Origin: Periplaneta americana
Lineage: Eukaryota; Arthropoda; Insecta; Blattodea; Blattidae
NCBI RefSeq assembly: GCF_040183065.1
Contig: NC_091120.1
Coordinates: 183,732,396 to 183,796,395 of the forward strand
DNA: 64,000 bases
Reading direction: 5' to 3'
This document shows, piece by piece, positions 55,755 to 64,000 of the stretch. The translations under genes were made by a program, and so were the position numbers. The notes beneath the pieces were generated by a model. It ran no database searches. It saw only the letters and a list, made by a program, of their open reading frames with translations, and was not told the origin of the DNA. Positions within the stretch are counted from its first letter, which is position 1, and each line of letters starts with the position of its first letter.

Positions 55755-56255
55755 ACATATATAGGCTATTCATTCATAGTTTTCTAACCAAGGGCAGGTC
55801 TTACACTGCAGCCTGCAATCTCCAATCTTTCCTACTTTCTGCCTTCCTCTTAGTCTCTGCATCTGATCCAAGTATCTTAATGTTGTCTATCATCTGTTAT
55901 CTTTTCCTGCCTCGAACTTTTCTTCCGTTCACCATTCCTTCCAGTGCAACCTTCAGCAGGCAGTTTTTTCCTTAGTCAGTGACCCAACCAATTCCTTTTC
56001 CTTTTCGTGATCAGTTTCAGCATTATTCTAACCAGTCTTCCCAGCACAACTATATTTATTATTCTGTCTGTACATTTCACCTACTCCATTGTTTTCCATA
56101 TCCATATTTAAAATGTTTCTAGTCTCTTCAATTCCTCGTAATGTCCATGTTTCTGCCTTATACAATGCCACATTCCACACAAAGCACTTCACTAGCATCT
56201 TCCTTAGTTATTGTTCTAGAGGTCTGCAGAAGTTGCTTCTTTTTCTATTAACAAC
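55755..56255 (-). mobile_element. Non-LTR retrotransposon fragment, C-terminal end
   Basis: Minus-strand frames with stops read 'KLITKRKRNWLGHWL' and 'KVALEGMVNGRKVRGRKRYQ', then 'AESRKDWRLQ'. Same family as 11395-11750. The plus-strand frame 56089-56463 is a shadow. 55563-55754 holds nothing recognised. Confidence 0.75.
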
Positions 56256-56365
56256 TTCCTTTGTTATCACTATTCTCCTTTTGACTCCTGACGGCAACTC
56301 ATATTACTGCTTATTTCTGTTTGAATATTCCTGTTCATGCATTTTTATACAAGTAATTACTAATT

Positions 56366-57030
56366 TTGTTTTAAATTGTTGTTTCTCATATTTTCACGTT
56401 ATCTGTGTTTGTTATTACGTTATTAGCAAGGAAGTTGTAATGTGTCCATTTTCATTTCTATAAAGTATTTAATTGATTTCTCGTTTTAAATTGTTTTTCT
56501 CATATTTTCTAGTTATTTTTGTTTGTTATTATGTTGTTAGCAAGGAAGTTGTAATGTGTCCATTTTCATTTCTATAAAGTATTTAATTGATTTCTCGTTT
56601 TAAATAGTTTTTCTCATATTTTCTAGTTATTTTTGTTAGTTATTATGTTGTTAGCAAGGAAGTTGTAATGTGTCCATTTTCATTTCTATAAAGTATTTAA
56701 TTGATTTCTCGTTTTAAATAGTTTTTCTCATATTTTCTAGTTATTTTTGTTTGTTATTATGTTGTTAGCAAGGAAGTTGTAATGTGTCCATTTTCATTTC
56801 TATAAAGTATTTAATTGATTTCTCGTTGTAAATAGTTTTTCTCATATTTTCTAGTTATTTTTGTTTGTTATTATGTTGTTAGCAAGGAAGTTGTAATGTG
56901 TCCATTTTCATTTCTATAAAGTATTTAATTGATTTCTCGTTGTAAATAGTTTTTCTCATATTTTCTAGTTATTTTTGTTTGTTATTATGTTGTTAGCAAG
57001 GAAGTTGTAATGTGTCCATTTTCATTTCTA
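56366..57030. repeat. 114-bp minisatellite, about six copies
   Basis: The landmark 'GCAAGGAAGTTGTAATGTG' recurs at 56426, 56540, 56654, 56768, 56882 and 56996, exactly 114 bp apart each time. Copies 2-6 are nearly identical; the first is more diverged. Confidence 0.97.
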
Positions 57031-57138
57031 TACAAATAGTTTACTTATTATTTATAGTTTTAACATGATTTGTATGTCCCACATGAACTTTGTATTAAAT
57101 GTGACAAAAAGATATCAGAATTATTTAACTATAATAGC

Positions 57139-57349
57139 ATATACCTCAGTGGCGTATACTGGTTAAAGGGTTTGGGCTACCGCTGACCCTATTATTACAC
57201 AAAATATATCTAACAATTACTTTAATTTTAATTACTATGGTGAAACTAATAATACAAAATTATTACATTATGTTATATTATAAACTTTTTCTTTTGTAAT
57301 TTCCTTGGGCTACCCCCGGTAGCCCGCAAAATACGCCCCTGATATACCT
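57139..57349. mobile_element. hAT-type MITE (195 bp) with 8-bp duplication
   Basis: The body 57147-57341 has ends 'CAGTGGCGTAT' and, on minus, 'CAGGGGCGTAT', followed by 'GGGCTACC' blocks. Exact 'ATATACCT' flanks at 57139-57146 and 57342-57349. Confidence 0.9.
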
Positions 57350-57659
57350 ACTTCATTCGTAATACACTACATTTTTACTATAAACCCTACTTATGGCCAC
57401 CCTACCCCATTATCTCTTGGCCTAGTTGCCTCATGAATGATGCCTTATTGGTGTTACTTATAAGGTTCAATCCCGTCTTCGGACAGTTGACCAAACGACA
57501 AACACTACGTTGTACTGGTTTGCTATATGCCACTGCTTTGTGTTGCAATCTGCTCTGTAGTGTCTACCTGGATTGCTACAGAGAATGAGAGAAGCCCGCT
57601 ATGACGTCATAGAGCATCCAGTTGGAAATGACTGGTACATACTTTACATTGTTGATTGC

Positions 57660-58265
57660 TCTACAGCAGGAAATCCTAAAATTTCTTGAAGAAAAAAGTC
57701 ACCTGTGTGAATATTGTTCAGTGACAAAGATTGGTTATCCTGCTTAACATTTCTTGTTTATTGAACAAAACATTTGAATGATTTGAGCACCGAATTACAA
57801 GGCAAAGATGTACTAATCAATGGTGCATATAGTGTAATGAAAAAATAAATTTCAGTTAAAGTTATTCAAGGGATAAATTTCTGTGAAATATTGAGAGAAT
57901 TTTCCTGGAGTCACTATGTGTTGTTGACAGTGCACTGGAAGAACTTCAATTACAATAGTTAGATTTGCAGTGTGATGATGCAACGAAAGGAATTTCCAAC
58001 CTAAAGATCTGATAAAATTCTATATATTAAACACCAGATGAAAAGTATCCAGCTTTGAAAAACCAAGCTCGGCATAGTTATGATCTCCATGTTTTCATCG
58101 ACGTATACTGTATTATATTATGCGAACAAACATTTTTTAAAATGAAAATTCAGAAATCAAAATTGAAATCGAACTAGAGTGACAAACATCTTCAAGACGC
58201 CTTGCTTCTCAGCACAACTGAACAGAAATCAGATATCAGAAATCTATTACCTCCAAAAAGCTAGT
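57660..58265 (+). pseudogene. hAT transposase relic, C-terminal half
   Basis: Plus-strand frames with many stops read 'FLEEKSHLCEYCSVTKI', then 'ISMFSSTYTVLYYANKHFLK' and 'NIFKTPCFSAQLNRNQISEI'. These fit the 'FGSTY.CE..FS.MK..KS..RS.L' and 'L...LLL.TT...P.I..L' C-terminal pattern of hAT-derived proteins. Not functional. Confidence 0.6.
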
Positions 58266-58379
58266 TCCACCCTTTTCATTACATAATTATGCTTGCACTG
58301 TTCTTTCAAAATGTCCATCTATATGACTAGGATATCGGTAGTGTGTTTATGAGAATATATGTTGGCTAGATTGGAGAAT

Positions 58380-59401
58380 GGGGTGATGTCATGTGGTCGA
58401 CGTATGTGAGAAGGTTAGTGGGTTAGTTGAGGTGATATTTCAGTGACATGAGGTCGATGTATGTGAGAAGGTTAGTGGGTTAGTTGAAGTGATATCTCAG
58501 TGACATGACGTCGACGTATGTGAGAAGATTAGTGGGTTAGTTGAGGTGATATCTCAGTGACATGAGGTCGACGTTTGTGAGAAGATTAGTGGGTTAGTTG
58601 AGGTGATATCTTAGTGACATGAGGTCGACGTATGTGAGAAGATTAGTGGGTTAGTTGAGGTGATATCTCAGTGACATGACGTCGACATATGTGAGAAGGT
58701 TAGTGGATTAGTTGAAGTGATATCTCAGTGACACGAGGTCAACTTATGTGAGAAGGTTAGTGGGTTAGTTGAGGTGATATCTCAGTGACATGAGGTCGAC
58801 ATATGTGAGAAGGTTAGTGGGTTAGTTGAGGTGATATCTCAGTGACATGAGGTCAACTTATGTGAGAAGGTTAGTGGGTTAGTTGAGGTGATATCTCAGT
58901 GACATGAGGTCGACGTATGTGAGAAGGTTAGTGGGTTAGTTGCGGTGTTATCTCAGTGACATGAGAAGGTTAGTGGGTTAGTTGAGGTGATATCTCAGTG
59001 ACATGAGGTCGACGTATGTGAGAAGGTTAGTGGGTTAGTTGAGGTGATATCTCAATGACATGAGGTCCACTTATGTGAGAAAGTTAGTGGGTTAGTTGAG
59101 GTGATATCTCAGTGACATGAGGTCAACTTATGTGAGAAGGTTAGTGGGTTAGTTGAGGTGATATCTCAGTGACATGAGGTCGACGTATGTGAGAAAGTTA
59201 GTGGGTTAGTTGAGGTGATATCTCAGTGACATGAGGTCTACGTATGTGAGAAGGCTAGTGGGTTAGTTGAGGTGATATCTCAGTGACATGAGGTCTACGT
59301 ATGTGAGAAGGCTAGTGGGTTAGTTGAGGTGATATCTCAGTGACATGACGTCGACGTATGTGAGAAGGTTAGTGGGTTAGTTGAGGTGATATCTCAGTGA
59401 G
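58380..59401. repeat. 57-bp minisatellite, about 18 copies
   Basis: The unit contains 'GAGGTGATATCTCAGTGACA', 'TGAGGTCGACGTATGTGAG' and 'AAGGTTAGTGGGTTAGTT'. Variants of the middle part (CGACGT, CAACTT, CTACGT) alternate along the array, and one copy near 58945-58990 is shortened. Every frame has stops, so it is non-coding. Confidence 0.97.
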
Positions 59402-59689
59402 TTTTATTTACTCGTCGTGTTGGGTTACGTCGGCCATGTTGTGACGTCAGAATCGTTTGTCAAACTTGACGAAAATTAAGAGATATCCTATAATAAAAGG
59501 ATCCCAAATTGTCTAGTATCAGAAGTAAAATTAAATACATGATAACAGCGAAATATTTACTGAAAATAAGTGCATAAATTAATTTCTTTTTTGAGGAATC
59601 ATCTTTAGTATAACTGTAGCCCACAACTGTTCATCCTCGTAATTTCCGGCCCTCCAAATGAAAATGTTTGAGCACCTCTGTTCTAGACG

Positions 59690-59850
59690 AACTCACAGAA
59701 GAAGCTGATTTGTCAGCTATATAGAGCTGGATACTGACCTGGCTGGGTCATATCTTGTGCATGGACAGTAGTAGGGCTCCCAGAATATCATATGATTGTA
59801 AACCTGAAGGCCGAAGGCTGAAAAGAAGATCAAGATAGAGGATAATCTAA
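59690..59850 (+). mobile_element. Short non-LTR retrotransposon fragment
   Basis: A broken plus-strand frame reads about 'GHILCMDSSRAPRISYDCKP' and 'EGRRLKRRSR', like the C-terminal 'GH..RM...R.P......P.G.R..GR' block of LINE proteins. 59402-59689 has nothing recognised. Confidence 0.45.
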
Positions 59851-59877
59851 GGGTTATGGGCATGAGGGATAGAGATG

Positions 59878-60614
59878 GTTAGCCCAGCGAATAGAGATTA
59901 TAAAGAATGGACACTGAGCGAAATTTCCTGTGTTTTGTTTCTCTGTGCACCAGCGGTTAGTTCCACTTTCAAGCGCTAGAGGTAGTGTAATCGAGCATAT
60001 GCTAAGATAATAATTGAGAATAGAGTTGAGACACAGGATCCAAACATCGCCTACTTTATTGCATAATCGAGAACGCTTTGCTTCAAATAAATTCAAGTTA
60101 ACAGCTTTTCCTTATTTCTCAGTGACAAACTAGTTGTAATAATAACATTTTATATTTCAGATATAATGCATTATATTATAAAATAATATAATACATTATA
60201 AAATTAAGTATCGAATTCGTTTAATATTTGTATATAATATAATATAGGTAGCCTATATGGTTTTACTTCTCGTAAGAGTTTTTTTTTTTCAATTTCAGTG
60301 CTATGAAATCATTACATATTTTAATTGTTGTTGGGGTCAACATCTCAACTCTCATTATAAAGTTAATGACGGATTTATTATTTTATGGATCCAATTTATT
60401 TTATTTGAGTACATAATGTACCTAGATGTATTAATTATATGTGTTATATTTCCGCTGTGTCGACTGCTAGCTGGTGTGATGTCAGCGCCAACTCTAGGGA
60501 GAAAGCAGAATCTTACGCTTTAGCTGGCTTGAAGGTCATTGAAATCAGTCCGTCTACATCAAAGGCACCGACGCGGAGTGTCCACTCTTTATAATCTCTA
60601 TTCGCTGGTTAGCC
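59878..60614. mobile_element. 723-bp DNA element with about 40-bp inverted ends
   Basis: The body 59885-60607 starts 'CAGCGAATAGAGATTATAAA' and ends with its inverse, extended through 'GTGGACACT'-like sequence. Flanks 'GTTAGCC' at 59878-59884 and 60608-60614. The interior has AT-rich palindromic DNA (60150-60260) and no transposase. Size of duplication and 'CAG' ends suggest hAT. Confidence 0.8.
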
Positions 60615-60851
60615 AGAGAGAGATCAGAGTGAAATAAAATTGTTGAAAAAGCCAGAACTCACCCTGGGTTGTGAAGCCAATAGAGGAAGGAAAAGAAAAA
60701 GAAAAATAATCATGTTGTATAAATTAAAACCCAAATGTACACACTGTACAATAGGTTTACTGTAATTTAGAGATTTAATAAAAATAACAACAGATCAAGT
60801 GATGCATAACGTGAATCATTTTTCTGTCGCAACTTGTGCTGTTCTTGTCCC

Positions 60852-61046
<195 letters not shown>

Positions 61047-61141
61047 TTAAAATTCTCTTCCTTTAAATATATTTCCGAACATAGACCACTGACAATTTTA
61101 AAGTAAAAGCGATAACAAACAACAGCAAACTCTCAATTAAA

Positions 61142-61478
61142 TCAAATCTGCTTTACAGGGAGCATTACCTGAAAGACTAGATTTGCATAATATATACGTT
61201 ACTGTGTACGTTAACAGAAAACCACAATTCCAAGTCACACAGAGATTGTGTGCACTCGATGTGGGTCTCTGGCATTTCGTCAGCCCACGTGAGTTATGTG
61301 GATATAAAGGGAAAAGTTGAGACAGTGTCGGGTGGAGTTCGGGTAGCTCAGTTGGTAAGAGCGCTGGTATGTTCAACCAGAGGTCCCGGGATCGATACCC
61401 GGCCCCGGAACAATTTTTCCCTTGGAATTATTCAAATCTGCTTTACAGGGAGCATTACCTGAAAGACTAGATTTGCAT
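61142..61478 (+). repeat. tRNA-derived SINE flanked by exact 47-bp direct repeats
   Basis: Identical 47-bp segments, starting 'TCAAATCTGCTTTACAGGGA', lie at 61142-61188 and 61432-61478. Between them is a tRNA-like head at about 61338-61410 ('GGGTAGCTCAGTTGGTAAG' and 'CGGGATCGATACCCGG'). Such long flanks are unlike normal SINE target duplications. Confidence 0.85.
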
Positions 61479-61479
61479 T

Positions 61480-62055
61480 AGATTTGCTTCTCAATTATCC
61501 AGTTTGCAGGTTATCTGTAGACCACTTATTTTATTTTATTTTTGTCACGAAATTTTCAATACATGTGAACCAAGCTTGTAATTCGAGGCACAAGTCTCAA
61601 AGTAACCTTGGTATAAAAATAGTTTGTCTGTAAAAGCCACCTCTTCCCACTTTATTTCTTGACGTTTATAAGGTTTATATGTATTTCTCAACTCAAGACC
61701 AGACAAAACTGAAGAAACGATTATTGACAGCTAGTTTGAACACATGTTGTAAATCATGGATTGACATTTAGTGGTTCGCGAACCGAAATGCTTCGAAATT
61801 TCCCTCCAATGTCGAGAAATGGGGGCTGTGATTTACAGTGCTGGTCTTTTCGTATCAGTCATTCTGTACCGTACAAATCTAAACAATTGAAAGAGTTAGA
61901 AGCAAAGGGATATAAGAGCACTTTAGCTAGTTTTGAGAAAATATGATTGAAAATGTTTAAGCTTTCGTAAATTCCATCAAGTTTAAATTTTAATTTTAAT
62001 GAATGATCTGATTAGAAGATATAACTCTCTGTCACTATGAAATGTGATCAGTGAT
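61480..62055. other. Likely intron 3 of GST gene 4, nothing recognised
   Basis: AT-rich DNA without conserved frames. Sequence just before 62056 ('AATGATCTGATTAGAAGATA', 'TCAGTGATTAC') resembles the DNA flanking the foldback element in units 1 and 2. Confidence 0.45.
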
Positions 62056-62175
62056 TACTAAGGTTCGGATAAAGTAGCTGTATCAGGATAGCCATCCTTG
62101 GTATGTGCGTTTTATTTATAAACATTAATATATATTCAGTTCCTATCGGCTGTACTGCCCATTCACTGATTTTAA
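62056..62175. mobile_element. Foldback/MITE-like element, truncated copy
   Basis: Left part of the element at 21076-21391 and 34837-35152 ('TTCGGATAAAGTAGCTGTAT'); the right half is missing. Confidence 0.7.
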
Positions 62176-62220
62176 AGGCATTTTTTTTAAGGCATATTGG
62201 TTCCGTTAAGTACAATATTA

Positions 62221-62306
62221 ATTGATAAAAGAGTTCTATTCAGTCAATACTTAACATATGTTAAGTATTGACTGGATAGAACTCTTTTATCAATACTTAA
62301 CATATG
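62221..62306. repeat. 74-bp near-perfect palindrome
   Basis: Arms 62221-62257 and 62258-62294 are inverted copies of 37 bp with one mismatch and no spacer, centred on CATATG. The end of the palindrome leads into another direct copy of 'CAATACTTAACATATG' (62291-62306). Confidence 0.95.
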
Positions 62307-62774
62307 AAGAGCACAGGAAAAGAACGTGCTTTGTCCACTTTATCAAATTTTTCAGGAGAGCTATTTCAAAGTTTGAAACCGAATTCCATGGATACTAACG
62401 GAGATATTAATGAACACTTAAGTCAGTATGAAAGAACAGGTTATCTGAATGAATTTGAATTTAAGTTTGCATCCTTATTTTTTAAAATTGTAGTTTTATT
62501 GACATTTACGTAAAGTAATGTCATAAGTTACAGGGAAAAAAAACGTGCTTCTTATGTACGGAAGAATTAATTTTAGATTAAATATTACAAGTAAAGCTGT
62601 TTTCTTCCGGAAACGTGTTTGTATGTCTGTTTGTGCGTATTGTGTGTATAGAAATTTTGAATTAACATTCAGAATTTCAAAATCACGGGATTGACAAACC
62701 TTTAAATGATAACATAATGTTAAACATTTTCTCTTTCCTTTTTTAACTTTTTCTGTAATGAAGTGGAGTGGGGC

Positions 62775-62777
<3 letters not shown>

Positions 62778-62833
<56 letters not shown>

Positions 62834-62996
62834 GATCACTTTTGTCACAAAATGCGCAGGGCCTCATAAGAATAAAATAAGATCAATTCTGTCCCAAAAC
62901 ACACAAGGTATAATAATAATAAAGATCACTTTTGGCTCAAAATACACATGAACTAATAATAATAAAAATCACTTTTGTCCCAAAATTCACAAAGCC

Positions 62997-63054
<58 letters not shown>

Positions 63055-63092
63055 GATCAGTTTTGTGCAATTTTGTCCCAAAATGCACAGGA

Positions 63093-63138
<46 letters not shown>

Positions 63139-63167
63139 CTCACTTTTGACTCAAAATGCACAGAGCC

Positions 63168-63227
<60 letters not shown>

Positions 63228-63306
63228 TAATAACAATGATCACTTTTGTTCCAAACTGCACAGGACCTAATAAAAATAAAAATCACTTTTGACCCAAAAT
63301 GCACAG
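62778..63306. repeat. Compound repeat: about 35-bp monomers with expanded (TAA)n arrays
   Basis: A monomer like 'GATCACTTTTGTCCCAAAAT' plus 'GCACAGGGCCTAATAA' recurs about eight times (near 62832, 62880, 62922, 62966, 63053, 63138, 63237 and 63280). At least four monomers are separated by (TAA)n runs of 44-60 bp. The Asn- or Ile-rich open frames across it are artefacts. Confidence 0.95.
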
Positions 63307-63451
63307 CCCAGTCTAGTGTGGAAGGTTTGAGTAAAACACTCTATCTTCGTGTCCACGAAATTCCTTCAAAATCTAGAGGTCCTAATACTTTTCCTTCGAT
63401 ATTACCAGAGAAGTTTCTTTGTTAGAAATAATGTTACCGATATTTAAATTA

Positions 63452-63787
63452 TTAGCGGATATAAAATAAGTTATTCAAAATAATTTGTGTTTTGCCTCTG
63501 TAAGCAGGACATGGGTATTCTTCAGATTGCTGCTCTCGAAATCGCAGTGAAGCTCTCACCACCGATGAAATCCTAGTTCCATTACACATATCACGATGTT
63601 GAATGAGGTGAGGGTGTTCTTTTGTGATGATTACCCCTCTGATGGGCCTTGTAAGAAATAAATATTTCCTCAAATATTTCTTCTGCAGAAATGACTCCCA
63701 ACTTCCCATCATACCTCGATTGAACACCACAACATCAAAAGGCGTAGGCTTACTTCGAGCTTGTACCATGATCCGCACCCAACCCAT
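63452..63787 (-). other. Unidentified 111-codon minus-strand open frame
   Basis: The translation includes 'RSKPTPFDVVVFNRGMMGSW' and 'RPIRGVIITKEHPHLIQHRD', which reads like real protein and is not low-complexity. I cannot name the family. It may be a TE-derived fragment within the long intron of GST gene 4. No clear splice sites or partner exons are seen. Confidence 0.3.
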
Positions 63788-64000
63788 TGGAAGTTCTGCT
63801 ACTGCTTTTGTATTAGTTAGTCCTATATTTTATTACATTCCATAAACGAATGTTTCATTCTTTTCATAAGTTTCAAAATCTAAAATCTCTTGTAGCACTT
63901 CGACTATTCACATTATCACACTGGTCGATTAATAACTTTAAACTACATGGAATCCTGCATCTCATAGCATGCATAACTCATTTTTGAAAAAAAGTGGACA

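Noticed and set aside
56089-56463. Plus-strand frame of 124 aa with hydrophobic stretches
   Set aside because: It is antisense to a LINE fragment and then runs into the minisatellite.
58380-59401. CRISPR-like array of direct repeats
   Set aside because: Repeats are head-to-tail 57-bp units without unique spacers, in a eukaryotic sequence; it is a minisatellite.
62304-62513. Plus-strand frame of 69 aa beginning 'MKSTGKERALSTLSN'
   Set aside because: No recognised motif, begins inside a palindrome, and no partner exons; not enough to call a gene.
62763-63270. Open frames coding for poly-Ile or poly-Asn
   Set aside because: They are translations of (TAA)n microsatellites without any other conserved sequence.

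Overview
This window looks like nuclear DNA from a cockroach (Blattodea; Periplaneta-like is my inference). It is AT-rich, has small exons in long introns, and is full of transposable elements (TEs). The only host gene family I can support is the sigma-class glutathione S-transferase (GST) family, the group that includes the cockroach group-5 allergen (Bla g 5 type). All copies lie on the minus strand in a tandem array. Three copies are complete in four coding exons of 136, 168, 143 and 171 bp, each encoding 205 aa: gene 1 (16213 down to 1773), gene 2 (28607 down to 23598) and gene 3 (51213 down to 39277). A fourth, more diverged copy shows only its last coding exon (61022-60852); its other exons would lie beyond position 64000.

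The array arose by duplication of whole units, because introns, 3' flanks and several kb of upstream DNA align between units. Unit 1 runs from about 1 to 21391, unit 2 from about 22003 to 35152, and unit 3 from about 37175 to 55370. Exons and splice phases are conserved. Intron lengths differ greatly (intron 1 is 0.5 to 6.3 kb, intron 2 is 0.6 to 6.6 kb) because TEs inserted independently after duplication. Unit-to-unit comparison therefore gives natural empty sites, and many insertions can be defined with their target-site duplications.

The TE content covers several classes. There are non-LTR retrotransposon fragments of at least three families, including one with a nearly whole reverse transcriptase (48063-49525) and a 5'-truncated relative just upstream of the gene 1 start (16300-16812). 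A Penelope-like 3' end carries a hammerhead-like motif (40025-40349), with a second motif at 21954-21981. There are about ten tRNA-derived SINEs. DNA transposons include an apparently intact mariner (35427-36711, open 343-aa transposase), older mariner/Tc1 relics, a pogo/Tigger-like copy, hAT copies and relics, a PIF/Harbinger-like copy with a deleted derivative, and several MITEs with clear terminal inverted repeats.

The right-hand end (55.4-64 kb) is rich in simple and tandem repeats: a 114-bp minisatellite, a 57-bp minisatellite, and a compound repeat in which each monomer carries its own TAA expansion. There is no operon, CRISPR array or prokaryotic signal. I found no convincing new multi-gene system. 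The most interesting points are the GST array as a record of TE insertions, the hammerhead-like motifs, a SINE in the polypyrimidine tract of a GST splice acceptor, and the intact mariner. All coordinates and translations were read by eye.
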